64,000 bases of DNA, from contig NZ_CP017713.1 of the NCBI RefSeq assembly GCF_002706425.1, positions 1,488,001 to 1,552,000 of the forward strand. The letters run 5' to 3'. A program made the translations under genes and the position numbers. The number at the start of each line of letters is the position of its first letter. The first letter of the stretch is position 1. Below the pieces are notes generated by a model, which did no database searches, had not been told where the DNA came from, and saw nothing but the letters and a program-made list of their open reading frames with translations. The stretch comes from Loigolactobacillus coryniformis subsp. coryniformis KCTC 3167 = DSM 20001. Its GTDB lineage: Bacteria > Bacillota > Bacilli > Lactobacillales > Lactobacillaceae. Positions 20,100 to 29,408 of this stretch are shown piece after piece.

Positions 20100-20117
20100 G
20101 GATAAGGGGTTTGAATA

Positions 20118-20804
20118 ATGACAGCAGCTTTACAAATTGCAATTGACGGGCCAGCATCAGCAGGTAAAAGTACGGTGGCCAAATTGGTGGCTAAACAATT
20201 GCACTATACATATTGTGATACCGGTGCGATGTACCGTGCTTTAACCTTAGCGGCAATGCAAAAACAAATTGATTTGCATGATGAACCAGCGGTTTTGGCA
20301 GTTTTGGCTGAGATCACGATCAGTTTTAAGCCAGGTGAGCCTGAGCAACAAGTTTTTGTAAATGAACAAGAAGTGACCCAAGCAATTCGGCAACCGGATG
20401 TGACCAATAATGTTTCAACCGTTGCTGCTTTAGGCGGTGTGCGGCAGCAACTCGTTCAGCATCAGCAAAAAATTGCGGCTGCTGGGGGAATCGTGATGGA
20501 TGGTCGTGATATTGGGACGGCGGTTTTACCTAATGCAGCGGTCAAGATCTTTTTGGTGGCCAGTGTTGCTGAGCGGGCGCAACGACGATATGCGGAAAAT
20601 ATTCGCAAGGGTATCGATACACCTTTGGCGGTTTTGCAGCAAGAAATCGAGGTTCGCGATAAAAAAGATTCGACGCGTGCAGTTTCACCACTAACACAAG
20701 CAAAGGATGCTGTATTAGTTGATACGACAGCGCTGTCAATCGAACAGGTGGTTGCAAAAATCATCGCGATCACTAACGAAAAACAGAAAGATATGAATAA
20801 ATAG
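20118..20804 (+). CDS. cmk: Cytidylate kinase
   Basis: Phosphorylates CMP and dCMP with ATP. 228 residues, the bacterial length. P-loop AIDGPASAGKSTVAK at the N terminus, CDTGAMYRA for nucleotide binding, MDGRDIGTAVLPNA at about 130, and the lid segment RRYAENIRKGI. SD GGGG about 9 nt upstream of ATG 20118. A strong terminator lies just before it, and a promoter-like sequence follows it, so its own promoter must be close to the terminator. Adjacent to rpsA as in most Firmicutes. Confidence 0.96.
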   Translation: MTAALQIAIDGPASAGKSTVAKLVAKQLHYTYCDTGAMYRALTLAAMQKQIDLHDEPAVLAVLAEITISFKPGEPEQQVFVNEQEVTQAIRQPDVTNNVSTVAALGGVRQQLVQHQQKIAAAGGIVMDGRDIGTAVLPNAAVKIFLVASVAERAQRRYAENIRKGIDTPLAVLQQEIEVRDKKDSTRAVSPLTQAKDAVLVDTTALSIEQVVAKIIAITNEKQKDMNK

Positions 20805-20811
20805 CAGCTTT

Positions 20812-20841
20812 TTGTGGCAATTCAAGCCGTTTTACTATAAA
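20812..20841 (+). promoter_or_regulatory. Candidate promoter for rpsA
   Basis: TTGTGG (20812-20817), 18-bp spacer, TATAAA (20836-20841), about 40 bp before rpsA. Confidence 0.5.
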
Positions 20842-20881
20842 ATAGATATTGTAGTTTCAAGCTGTTAAGGAGGATTTTGGC

Positions 20882-22132
20882 ATGAGCGAAGATAATACAA
20901 ACCAAGTTGAAAATAAAAATGCCATGGCGGACGCATTAAACAGCGTCCACGATGTAAAAGTCGGTGACATTGTGAAAGGTGAGATCTTGGCGATCGACGA
21001 TGACAAGCAATTGATCGTTGGTATCCAAGGTACTGGTGTTGAAGGGGTTGTTCCCGTCAAAGAATTAGCTAGCCAACCTGTTGCTGATATTAATGAAGTG
21101 GCTAAGGTCGGGGATGTTCTTGATCTTGTTGTCATCTCAACAATTGGCAAAGACAAGGAAAATGGTAGCTACTTACTTTCCAAGCGACGCCTCGAAGCCC
21201 GCAAAGTTTGGTCTGAAATTCAGGACAAATTTAATGCTGGCGAAAACATCACTGCACCAGTTACCGAGGTTGTTAAAGGTGGCTTGGTCGTTGATGCTGG
21301 CGTTCGTGGCTTTGTCCCAGCATCAATGATTCAAGATCATTTTGTTGATGACTTAAATGCTTATAAGGGTAAAAAATTAGAATTGAAGATCATTGAGATC
21401 GAACCAAGCGAAAATCGTTTGATCTTATCTCATCGTGCAATTGTTGAAGCTGAAAAGGCTGAACAACGTGAGCATGTATTAGCAACATTAAAAGCCGGCG
21501 ATACTGTCGAAGGTACAGTAGCCCGGTTAACATCATTTGGTGCATTTGTAGATCTTGGCGGCATTGACGGTTTAGTCCATGTTTCTGAAATCTCATTTGA
21601 TCGAGTTGAAAAACCATCTGATGTACTCAAAGTTGGTCAAAAGATAACCGTTAAGGTCTTGTCTGTTGATGCTGACCGCGAACGGATTTCATTATCAATC
21701 AAGGCTACTTTACCAGAACCTTGGACCGATATTGAAGAAAAAGCACCTGCTGGTAGCGTTTTGGAAGGTACAGTTAAACGTTTGACTACATTTGGGGCAT
21801 TCGTTGAAGTCTTCCCTGGCGTTGAAGGTTTAGTGCATATTTCTCAAATTTCACATCAGCATATCGCAACACCTAATGAAGTTCTTTCTGAAGGTGAAGA
21901 TGTGAAAGTTAAAGTACTTGAAGTCAATCCAGAAGCTCATCGTTTGGCATTGTCAATCAAGGCTTTAACATCAAAACCAGCCGGTGAAGAGAGTCATTCA
22001 GCACCAAAAGCTGAAAAAAATGATTATCAAGAAAATAATTCTAGTTACCAAGATAACGACGAAGGTGGTTTCACTTTAGGCGATTTGATTGGTGATGAAT
22101 TAAAACACAGTACTGACGACGATCAAAAATAA
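20882..22132 (+). CDS. rpsA: 30S ribosomal protein S1 (four S1 domains)
   Basis: RNA-binding protein of the small subunit, or a ribosome-associated homologue in Firmicutes (Bacillus YpfD). 416 residues, SD AAGGAGG. Four S1 barrels are visible: about 22-95, 110-175, 195-265 (GTVARLTSFGAFVDLGGIDG) and 280-355 (GTVKRLTTFGAFVEVFPGVEG), then an acidic, Asn/Asp-rich tail. Two fewer barrels than the E. coli protein, as normal for this phylum. Codon use is biased as in highly expressed genes. Confidence 0.95.
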   Translation: MSEDNTNQVENKNAMADALNSVHDVKVGDIVKGEILAIDDDKQLIVGIQGTGVEGVVPVKELASQPVADINEVAKVGDVLDLVVISTIGKDKENGSYLLSKRRLEARKVWSEIQDKFNAGENITAPVTEVVKGGLVVDAGVRGFVPASMIQDHFVDDLNAYKGKKLELKIIEIEPSENRLILSHRAIVEAEKAEQREHVLATLKAGDTVEGTVARLTSFGAFVDLGGIDGLVHVSEISFDRVEKPSDVLKVGQKITVKVLSVDADRERISLSIKATLPEPWTDIEEKAPAGSVLEGTVKRLTTFGAFVEVFPGVEGLVHISQISHQHIATPNEVLSEGEDVKVKVLEVNPEAHRLALSIKALTSKPAGEESHSAPKAEKNDYQENNSSYQDNDEGGFTLGDLIGDELKHSTDDDQK

Positions 22133-22153
22133 TTGATCTTAGGTAGTGGTGGA

Positions 22154-22182
22154 AGAGATTGGTAATGACCAATCTCTTTTTA
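22154..22182 (+). terminator. Terminator after rpsA
   Basis: AGAGATTGG (22154-22162) pairs with CCAATCTCT (22169-22177), followed by TTTTAT. Confidence 0.92.
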
Positions 22183-22303
22183 TTTGCACCTAACTTAGTC
22201 AAACGGTGATAGTCTATAATTTTAGTGCGATTTGTGCTATTATCAAGTGACTGAAAATTTATAATTAAATGATGATGAAAATTTTAAGAAAGTAGGCGAT
22301 AAT

Positions 22304-23614
22304 ATGGCAAAACCAGTAGTTGCCATTGTTGGTCGACCCAACGTTGGTAAATCAACTGTGTTTAACCGGATTGCCGGTCAACGCGTATCCATTGTTGATG
22401 ATGCGCCTGGTGTGACTCGTGATCGGATTTACACATCAGCTGAATGGCTGGGTCATGAGTTTAACTTGATCGATACTGGGGGGATCGACATTGTTGATCA
22501 ACCTTTTGTTGAACAGATTAAGGAACAAGCGGAGATTGCAATTGAAGAGGCTGACGTGATCGTTTTTGTCACTAGTGTCCGAGAAGGCATTACTGATGCG
22601 GATGAAAATGTTGCGCGTATCCTGTATCGTTCTGATAAGCCAGTTGTTCTGGCCGTCAATAAAGTCGATAATCAGGATTTACGTCAGGATATTTATGACT
22701 ACTATGCATTAGGCTTTGACGAACCAATTGGTATTTCTGGGGTCCACGGTATCGGTGTCGGCGATTTGCTGGATGCGATCATCAAGCATTTTCCAACTGA
22801 TATTGAACCTGAAGATGAAAGCCGGATTCGTTTTAGTCTGATTGGGCGGCCTAACGTTGGTAAATCATCGTTGGTTAATGCTATTTTAGGCGAAAATCGG
22901 GTGATCGTTTCTGATATTGCCGGTACAACGCGTGATGCGATCGATACGCGCTTTGCTGCGGCTAACGGTACGGAATTTAATATGATCGATACCGCTGGTT
23001 TACGCAAGCGGGGTAAGGCCTATGAAAATGCCGAAAAATATAGTGTTTTACGGGCAATGTCTGCCATCGATCGTTCTGATGTTGTGCTAGTGGTTTTAAA
23101 TGCTGAAGAAGGTATTCGTGAGCAGGATAAGAAGATCGCTGGCTATGCGCATGAAGCAGGTCGTGGGATCATTATTGTCGTCAATAAATGGGATACCTTG
23201 AAAAAGGATAACCATTCGTTGAGTAACTTTGAACAGGCTATTCGCGCTAATTTTGCTTACTTGGATTATGCGCCGATCGTTTTTGTCTCCGCTAAAACTA
23301 AGCAGCGACTAAGCCAGATACCAGGTATGATCGAAAAAGTTAGCGAAAACCAGAGCCGGCGTATTGCTTCTTCAACGTTAAATGATGTGTTATTGGATGC
23401 TATTGCAACTAATCCAACGCCATCATCCAACGGTAAACGGCTACGAATCTATTACGCGACTCAGGTCGCAGTTAAGCCACCGACATTTATTGTGTTCGTT
23501 AATGATCCAGATATGATGCATTTTTCGTATGAACGTTTTTTGGAAAATCAGTTGCGAAATGCATTTGAATTTTCAGGGACGCCAGTGCATATTATTGTGC
23601 GGCGGCGGAAGTAG
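22304..23614 (+). CDS. der: Ribosome-assembly GTPase Der (EngA)
   Basis: Essential GTPase for 50S subunit maturation. 436 residues. Two consecutive GTPase domains: G1 motif GRPNVGKST at about residue 10 with DTGG and NKVD, and a second GRPNVGKSS at about 183 with DTAG and NKWD; then the KH-like C-terminal domain (about 350-436). SD AAGTAGG. A perfect -10 TATAAT lies at 22215-22220 but its -35 is weak. Gene order rpsA-der-hup is the usual Firmicute one. Confidence 0.97.
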   Translation: MAKPVVAIVGRPNVGKSTVFNRIAGQRVSIVDDAPGVTRDRIYTSAEWLGHEFNLIDTGGIDIVDQPFVEQIKEQAEIAIEEADVIVFVTSVREGITDADENVARILYRSDKPVVLAVNKVDNQDLRQDIYDYYALGFDEPIGISGVHGIGVGDLLDAIIKHFPTDIEPEDESRIRFSLIGRPNVGKSSLVNAILGENRVIVSDIAGTTRDAIDTRFAAANGTEFNMIDTAGLRKRGKAYENAEKYSVLRAMSAIDRSDVVLVVLNAEEGIREQDKKIAGYAHEAGRGIIIVVNKWDTLKKDNHSLSNFEQAIRANFAYLDYAPIVFVSAKTKQRLSQIPGMIEKVSENQSRRIASSTLNDVLLDAIATNPTPSSNGKRLRIYYATQVAVKPPTFIVFVNDPDMMHFSYERFLENQLRNAFEFSGTPVHIIVRRRK

Positions 23615-23657
23615 GTTAAACCTTGATCTAGCAATAAAAACGTCGATTTATGAAGAC

Positions 23658-23710
23658 TTTTCTCATATTTCGCACTTTTTCGGTAAAAAGCGCTTAAAAA
23701 TGTGAAAAAA
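23658..23710. repeat. Long imperfect hairpin between der and hup
   Basis: An inverted repeat of about 20 bp with a 4-nt CGGT loop centred near 23682: CTTTTT/AAAAAG, then GC-A-C opposite G-C-GC with one mismatch, then CATATTT/AAATGTG and a flanking TTTT/AAAA. There is no clear T-run on the plus side, so it is not a classic der terminator; on the minus strand T's do follow. Confidence 0.5.
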
Positions 23711-23846
23711 CCTTGCTATCAAGGCGTTCCTATGATATCTTTGATTCAGAAATGATGTTGTTAACCATTATTTCAGAACTGCAGATGCAGTTACTCATTT
23801 TATATTAGACTACGGTCTAATTGTTGCTCAGGAGGTGACATTCACT

Positions 23847-24122
23847 ATGGCAAACAAAGCTGAATTAATCGAAAACGTCGCTAGTCAAACTGGTTTGACT
23901 AAAAAAGATGCAACTGCTGCTGTTGATGCTGTCTTTGGTTCAATCCAAGATACATTAGCAAAAGGCGAAAAGGTTCAATTGATTGGTTTTGGTAACTTTG
24001 AAGTTCGTGACCGTGCTGCTCGTAAGGGCCGTAACCCACAAACTGGTGCTGAAATTGAAATTCCAGCCAGCAAAGTACCTGCATTCAAACCTGGTAAAGC
24101 ATTAAAAGATGCAGTTAAATAA
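23847..24122 (+). CDS. hup: Nucleoid protein HU
   Basis: Small basic DNA-bending protein forming homodimers. 91 residues from ATG 23847; the GTG at 23835 lies inside the SD GGAGGTGA (23831-23838) and is not the start. The DNA-binding arm signature [19 protein letters not shown] and the conserved C terminus [15 protein letters not shown] are present. Separate promoter expected in the 230-bp gap before it, where TATATT (23801-23806) is a possible -10. A perfect inverted repeat TTAGAC-TACG-GTCTAA (23805-23820) sits in its leader. Strong codon bias. Confidence 0.97.
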   Translation: MANKAELIENVASQTGLTKKDATAAVDAVFGSIQDTLAKGEKVQLIGFGNFEVRDRAARKGRNPQTGAEIEIPASKVPAFKPGKALKDAVK

Positions 24123-24131
24123 TGTATGATG

Positions 24132-24160
24132 AACTAGCAATTTCGATTGCTAGTTTTTTT
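24132..24160 (+). terminator. Terminator after hup
   Basis: AACTAGCAA (24132-24140) pairs with TTGCTAGTT (24147-24155), followed by T's to 24160. Confidence 0.92.
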
Positions 24161-24180
24161 ATACTCAGAATAAGGTTGTT

Positions 24181-24215
24181 CCGTCATGGATTGATGGGAC
24201 GGCCTTTTGTTTTTT
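24181..24215 (+). terminator. Possible second terminator after hup
   Basis: CCGTC (24181-24185) pairs with GACGG (24198-24202), then a T-rich run. Shorter stem than the first one. Confidence 0.45.
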
Positions 24216-24227
24216 CTAAGCGCTTAG
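24216..24227. promoter_or_regulatory. cre-like palindrome upstream of the Mga-like gene
   Basis: Perfect palindrome CTAAGCGCTTAG. The core AAGCGCTT is that of catabolite-responsive elements, but the outer TG/CA positions do not match. A similar core stands before the WxL operon at 27517. Confidence 0.4.
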
Positions 24228-24808
24228 TTGTCTTCACAAAGACTTCAATTTTTAGCTAAAGTTTAATCGTACCTTCAACTTAAAATTAACTTAAATAAAA
24301 GGACTAGCTAATAGTAGAAGGAGGTCGACATGTTTAAAACGGATTTACTGGATAAACAAGATCGAATCGTGGTGATGCTACTAGAAGCGCTTTACTTAGC
24401 TGATGGTGCCGTTAGCAAACAGAAATTAAGCCAAGAGTTAGCAGTTTCTTTATCATCGTTGAATCGCTATATTGCGCAATTAAACCAGTTATTAGCGCCA
24501 CAAATTAACGCGGGTGCGGTTATTTTGAATATTCAATCTAATCAACTGGAGCTAAAACTAGTGGGTCAGGTCACATTTGATGAGCTATATTGTGATCAAG
24601 CGATTCGTAATGCAATCAATTATCAAATACTGATGTTGATTTATCAAAAAGGCAAAGTGACGTTACCGGAGTTTGTTTTTGAGTTGGCGCTCAGCGAGGC
24701 TTCATTGTACCGGCATTTGCAGCAATTAAATTCATTATTGGCCGAATTTAAATTAACGATCAAACAAGGACAATTAAGTGGCACCGAGTTACAGATTCGT
24801 TATTTTTA

Positions 24809-24815
24809 TTATCAA
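24809..24815. repeat. Target-site duplication of the IS4-family element, left copy
   Basis: TTATCAA, repeated exactly at 26385-26391 on the other side of the element. Confidence 0.9.
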
Positions 24816-26384
24816 CTAAGTCGTGAAAGTTCCAATTCGAGTAATCCCTTAGTCCACCAAGCTTTACAGCCTGAAAATTAACCTTCAACTATTGCTCATG
24901 CTCAGCGTGATCAGCGCCGAAGTTTGAATCGATAAGCCATTTAAAAATTGGTCAATCAGTGTCTTGATCTGCGCAGTCATTTTTGCAGGTGATTTAGTCA
25001 CCTTTAGGTTAGTCAACTCACCTAGTAACTGGCCGATTGCAGTCGCCAGATCAATGATCGGCAGTAAGGTATCCAATTGATAGAAAATATCGCCAATCGT
25101 TGGGTCGCCTGGTTGGCGCCGCTGTTGCCAAGCCAACAGATCATAGGTCATCATGGTCACAGCCATATGCGCACAAAGCCCGTCATAATCCTGGATCTGA
25201 GTCTGATCAAGGCGTAAATATTGTTTGGCGGCCTTAAAATAGTTCTCAATCTGCCAACGGCGACTATAAAGTTGAATGATCGCTGCCGGGGTCAGATTGG
25301 TTTTTGTGGTCGCTAACACCAGGTAGTCGTTGGCGCAATGGCGTTTAGCGACAAAAACTAAGCGTAACGGTAACTTTGCGGTAGCGGCCTGAACCACGCA
25401 ACTATATAAATAGTCGGCTCGTGGTTGACGATGCGACTGACGTAAGTACTGATAGAGCGTTTTGACGGTGTATTGGCGGCCACGATAGCGGTAATAGATC
25501 TTCTTGGTCCGTTTAAGCATGCCAATACCGATCAACTTTTGGTCGTTTAACGCCGCAAACATTTTAGGCGAGGTAAACCAACTATCGAATAGCACATATT
25601 TAGCTTTGAGCCCATTTGCCCGCGCTTGCTTGATCAGTTCTAGTGCGACCGCTGGCATTGGCCGCATCGCTTGGGCCCGCCGTTGTCCGGCTAAGGTGCG
25701 TTGATCTAAAGTTTTAGCTGGTGTGCCCACCCGATTACGTGCTTTCTGTGACGACAAAACTGCCGTCGTGACTGGCAACACGAGCTGGCCGTTACTCCAA
25801 GCCAAGGTCAAACCACGGTAACCTTTTAAGTAGCGTTGCCGATCATGATCGAAGGTGTTGGCTAAAAGCTCGGTTTGTTTCGCATTCAGTCGTGAGATCA
25901 GGGTGTCATCAATGATCAGCGCACCACTTTTGCGGGCGTCGAGCCACTGTGCTAGGCCAGTAATCACCCGTTGTGCCAATAAACAACTAAGCCGTTGCCA
26001 ATTGATCCGACCGTCATTCAAGATATTGTAGACCGTGCGTTTGGTACACATGCCTGGTGCTTCTGCTCGGTAAAGTGTCCGCCGCTGGAAAATAACCTTG
26101 AGTAACCAAATCAAGATTGCAGTTAGTGAAACGTTAGAATGGCGGTGATCATTGAGCAAGCGGACCAAAGCTGGTAGGTGCGCCAAGGCACAAAATTGGG
26201 TAATTATTTTAAAACTTGATTTTTCAATTTTATTTTGCGGTATACTAGCCATAGCACAAGCACTCCTTTGTATCGTGGTTTAGACGACTCAAGTATACTT
26301 CAAGGAGCTGCTTGTGTTTAATTTTGGGCTAAAATAACTTAGTGCAATCAGGGTTTAGCTGGGTTTTGAACTTTCACGGTTTAG
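24816..26384 (-). mobile_element. IS4-family insertion sequence, complete, 1569 bp
   Basis: Ends are 17-bp inverted repeats matching at 15 positions: CTAAGTCGTGAAAGTTC (24816-24832) and the complement of 26368-26384 (CTAAACCGTGAAAGTTC when reversed). Flanked by the 7-bp direct repeat TTATCAA. One transposase gene on the minus strand. Intact ends, an exact duplication and an intact ORF suggest a recent insertion. Confidence 0.92.
24885..26252 (-). CDS. IS4-family DDE transposase
   Basis: 455 residues, ATG 26252 with AAAGGAG upstream on the minus strand. DDE residues fit IS4: first Asp in ALIIDDTLIS (about 115), second in YVLFDSWF (about 223), and the family signature Y-(2)-R-(3)-E-(6)-K is exact at Y329, R332, E336, K343. 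Basic N terminus with likely DNA-binding helices. No frameshift or internal stop, so it should be functional. It is antisense to the regulator gene it interrupts. Confidence 0.93.
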   Translation of the reverse strand: MASIPQNKIEKSSFKIITQFCALAHLPALVRLLNDHRHSNVSLTAILIWLLKVIFQRRTLYRAEAPGMCTKRTVYNILNDGRINWQRLSCLLAQRVITGLAQWLDARKSGALIIDDTLISRLNAKQTELLANTFDHDRQRYLKGYRGLTLAWSNGQLVLPVTTAVLSSQKARNRVGTPAKTLDQRTLAGQRRAQAMRPMPAVALELIKQARANGLKAKYVLFDSWFTSPKMFAALNDQKLIGIGMLKRTKKIYYRYRGRQYTVKTLYQYLRQSHRQPRADYLYSCVVQAATAKLPLRLVFVAKRHCANDYLVLATTKTNLTPAAIIQLYSRRWQIENYFKAAKQYLRLDQTQIQDYDGLCAHMAVTMMTYDLLAWQQRRQPGDPTIGDIFYQLDTLLPIIDLATAIGQLLGELTNLKVTKSPAKMTAQIKTLIDQFLNGLSIQTSALITLSMSNS

Positions 26385-26391
26385 TTATCAA
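26385..26391. repeat. Target-site duplication of the IS4-family element, right copy
   Basis: TTATCAA, identical to 24809-24815; belongs to the regulator frame as part of codons S-Y-Q. Confidence 0.9.
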
Positions 26392-27516
26392 TTATTTACT
26401 TTGATTCCAATTACAGCAACTAAACAGAATGTTTTACATGATCAATATATTCGCGGATTGGAAGAACATTTTGCTTATCAATTTAATGCAGTTGCGGCAC
26501 AGCGAATCAAGTTGTGGATCACCATTTCTCGGCAGCGCCAGTTAACGATTACGCAGTTTGATCGGCGTCTACCAGCGGCAGTGATTGATTTAAGTCGCAA
26601 TAACGTTTTATTCGATCAAATGAGCGCCAACTATCGTCAGTTATTCGGTCAAATGGACGCGACGGCAGTAAATTTTGAAACCAAAGCTTTGTTTGCGATG
26701 TTGGTTGGAATGTCTGTTTTTAATAGTCAAGCAGCTTTAGTGTGGGAGTTTGCGGATATTTACTTGCATAATGACACTGAACTTAGTCAGTTACTAACGG
26801 TGTTTAATCGTTTGTTGTGTCAAAGTCTAGCGATTCAGCCGGAACAATGGGGCTTCAGCTTTTCCAAGGCGTTATTTGATACGTTGGCCCGGCCGTATTT
26901 ATTCACCGGCGAACTCAGTAAATTTACGCCTAAGCGGGCTGATTATTACCGCCAGTTTTATTTTCCGGTTGAAATTCAGCGAAATGTTGGGCAGATAATT
27001 GAGCGACTTAAGCAGAGTACTTGTGTGAAGTTACGTCAAATCGTACTCAAAAATGAGGCTTACTTCAGGCGCTGTTTATTATTAGTAGTTGATGAGTTTG
27101 AAGGTCAGCAGACTCACGAGCTTAAGCTTGGTTTAGAACCTGACTTTACAGACAGTACGGTGCACTTGCTGATCAATAAATTGCATCAATATTTAGCGGG
27201 ACAAGCTTTGATCGAAATCACGCCTTATCAACCAGGACATGATTATGACTTAGTACTGACTAATCGACAATTGACGGAGACAGAAAAGAGCCAGCCGATT
27301 TATCGTTTTGCTGATTTAGCTAGTTTACGAGATTTTAAAAATATAAGAAAAATAGTTATAAAAATGAGTCTAATTGAAAAAGGCTTAGTCGTTCTTAATA
27401 ACTGAAATAAAGGCGTTAAATTAGTTATAAAATAACTTTTTTAATGCCTTTATTTTTATTAATAGCTATTATATAAAATTATTATTATCATTTTTGATAT
27501 AAAACTTGCTATTTCT

Positions 27517-27530
27517 GATAAGCGCTTTCA
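27517..27530 (+). promoter_or_regulatory. cre-like site upstream of the WxL operon
   Basis: GATAAGCGCTTTCA matches 12 of 14 positions of the CcpA consensus TGWAANCGNTNWCA (the first two bases differ). It lies 57 bp before the first WxL start codon. A TACAAT at 27543-27548 could be the -10. Confidence 0.55.
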
Positions 27531-27586
27531 TTGACATCGGGTACAATGAGTTTGTAGCAAAATAGTTGATGAAAGCAGGTGAGCTT

Positions 27587-29053
27587 ATGGGAAAAAGGAT
27601 GTGGCGTCGCAGTTTGAACTTGTTAGCCATACTTAGCCTATTTTTAAGTGTTGCGATCAGTTCAGTACATGCGGCGACCACAGCGCAGCCAGAGATTACC
27701 CTTAGTGGGGTTAACCAACTACAAGTTGGGGAAAGCAAAGAACTAATTGTCTCTACGACAAATCTAGCGGCAGAGACGCAAATCACCTTATCATTACCAG
27801 CCGGGCTGGAATTTGATGAGGCTCAATTCAAGCAGCGAGCTGATGTCACTGAAGAACAAATCAGTATTCACCGTGAACAAGCTGAATTGGTAATCACTCT
27901 TCACACCGCAATGGCAATGAAGTTGAGCCTACCTGTGATAGCGGCGAAGGCGGGGACTTACCAATTACAAGCACGAACCACCACTTTACAATCTAACCAA
28001 CAGACCGTTACCGTAACCGATATGCAAAGCGCAACGGAAACTACAACTGAAAAGAATGATTCGACTGCAACGGTAACAACACCAGAAGACAACTCAAGTA
28101 CGTCCGTGGCTGAAAGTAATAATACGAGCAGTTCGAGTACCACGACGGCTAGCAGTTCAGTCACCAGCGAAAAAGAGTTTTCAGCCTCAACCTCAACTAC
28201 CCCAGTTTTAAACAGTAAAAGTATCATACAATCAAGAGCGTCTTCAACAATTTCGCTAAAAGTTGATCAGTCATCTGGTACCAGCAGTTTGTTAACTAAT
28301 AACTACTATGGTGGTGATTATCAGGTTAGTGGCACTGTTTGGGATAATACTGCGGAAACACTTTCGTTTTACGCAATGATGACTAAACGCGATGGTAATG
28401 GTGCTACACCTGCCAAGGAGCAATTGTTAGGTACGGTAAAAGTTGCCAGCAACGTGCAACAAAGTAGGCAATTCACGATTCCGGATAGTTATTTACCGGA
28501 TGTGAATACACAATCAGCTGGCTCGCTTTATCGTGTGCGTATTGAAGCACGGCAAACGACAAGTAATTTTGGTAGTGCTAATTTTCAGTTAGCTTATGTA
28601 CAGGGTAATTTAGGGCTTACTGCACCGAGTATGGTTAATTTCGGCGATAATTTAAGTGTGACTGAGACTGAGAAACGGACTTTCTTAGGTAAAATTGCCG
28701 CTGGTGATCAACCATTGGCAGTTAAAGATACGCGAATATTTCCAGCGAGTTCAACGATCAATGGCTGGCAGTTAACAGTCAGCTTGGCACAACAGATGAC
28801 TGGTGCCAGTACTGGAACCGTGCTAACTGATAGCTTGCATTATTTGAATAACGGTACTGACTATACTTTATCTAGTGCCGCTAGTCCGGTAGCGAGTTTA
28901 CAAACAGCGACGCCCGGTAAGAATACAGTAATCTCAGATACTTGGAACGCGCAAAATGGGTTAGCTTTTGAACCAACACCGGGACAACCAAAATCTGAGC
29001 AATATAGCGGTAGTGTCACTTGGAATTTACAAGAGACTCCAGCTAATAAGTGA
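27587..29053 (+). CDS. WxL-domain cell-surface protein, long form
   Basis: 488 residues; start ATG 27587 chosen for AGGTGAG upstream, with no SD for the TTG/ATG at 27566-27569. Signal peptide: basic MGKRMWRR, hydrophobic core, cleavage after VHA. Then a beta-rich region (about 30-145), a low-complexity Ser/Thr/Glu linker (about 147-215) and the C-terminal WxL domain with its two motifs, GWQL (W394) and TWNL (W479). WxL domains bind peptidoglycan non-covalently, so the protein should sit on the outer wall. First gene of a four-gene surface-complex operon; the next SD overlaps its stop. Confidence 0.9.
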   Translation: MGKRMWRRSLNLLAILSLFLSVAISSVHAATTAQPEITLSGVNQLQVGESKELIVSTTNLAAETQITLSLPAGLEFDEAQFKQRADVTEEQISIHREQAELVITLHTAMAMKLSLPVIAAKAGTYQLQARTTTLQSNQQTVTVTDMQSATETTTEKNDSTATVTTPEDNSSTSVAESNNTSSSSTTTASSSVTSEKEFSASTSTTPVLNSKSIIQSRASSTISLKVDQSSGTSSLLTNNYYGGDYQVSGTVWDNTAETLSFYAMMTKRDGNGATPAKEQLLGTVKVASNVQQSRQFTIPDSYLPDVNTQSAGSLYRVRIEARQTTSNFGSANFQLAYVQGNLGLTAPSMVNFGDNLSVTETEKRTFLGKIAAGDQPLAVKDTRIFPASSTINGWQLTVSLAQQMTGASTGTVLTDSLHYLNNGTDYTLSSAASPVASLQTATPGKNTVISDTWNAQNGLAFEPTPGQPKSEQYSGSVTWNLQETPANK

Positions 29054-29067
29054 AAGGAGTGCCGCCG

Positions 29068-29388
29068 ATGAAATTTCCAAAGTTGGTTTTAAGTCTAATG
29101 TTACTGACGACACTCCTGGGGTTCAGTACCATTAGTCAGGCAGCTACAACCACTAGTCATGCTCAAACTGGTTTTGTCGCTAATAATACTGTTACTGCAC
29201 CCACCACTACGAAACCGCAGGTACCCAATCAAATCGCTAATCAGCATGTCGATCAATCTAATCAATCGCAGCAATCAGTTTTACCGCAAACTAGTGAACG
29301 ATCTTCCTGGGATTTTTCTATTTTAGGGATGATCATTCTAGTAAGTTTAGCGAGTTTTCACTTACGAACTAAATTAAAAACAGTATAA
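29068..29388 (+). CDS. Small sortase-anchored surface protein, LPQTS motif
   Basis: 106 residues from ATG 29068 (SD AAAGGAG, 8-nt spacing). Signal peptide with hydrophobic core LVLSLMLLTTLLGF and cleavage after SQA; a Gln/Asn/Thr-rich middle; then the sorting signal LPQTS (72-76), a hydrophobic span and a Lys/Arg tail. The last motif residue is Ser instead of Gly, a variation seen in some lactobacillar anchors. It corresponds to the small LPxTG member (CscD type) of WxL clusters. Its wall anchoring by sortase is inferred; no sortase gene is in the window. Confidence 0.85.
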   Translation: MKFPKLVLSLMLLTTLLGFSTISQAATTTSHAQTGFVANNTVTAPTTTKPQVPNQIANQHVDQSNQSQQSVLPQTSERSSWDFSILGMIILVSLASFHLRTKLKTV

Positions 29389-29408
29389 ATTAATAGGAGT
29401 GATTTTAG

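Larger units (their letters stand above)
24330..27405 (+). pseudogene. Mga-like transcriptional regulator, split by an IS4-family insertion
   Basis: The 5' part (24330-24815, SD GAAGGAGG) encodes two Mga-type helix-turn-helix segments: LADGAVSKQKLSQELAVSLS and EFVFELALSEASLYRHLQQL. The 3' part resumes at 26392 and runs to 27405 as the helical, PTS-regulation-like C-terminal region. Joining 24815 to 26392, i.e. removing the IS and one 7-bp duplicate, restores one frame of 499 codons without any other lesion. As it stands, the 5' frame reads into the IS and stops at 24881, leaving DNA-binding domains plus a foreign tail. Its place directly before the WxL operon, in the same direction, suggests it regulated that operon; this is inference. 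Confidence 0.88.

Noticed and set aside
27531-27548. TTGACA closely followed by TACAAT before the WxL operon
   Set aside because: Only 5 bp separate the hexamers, so they cannot be -35 and -10 of one promoter.
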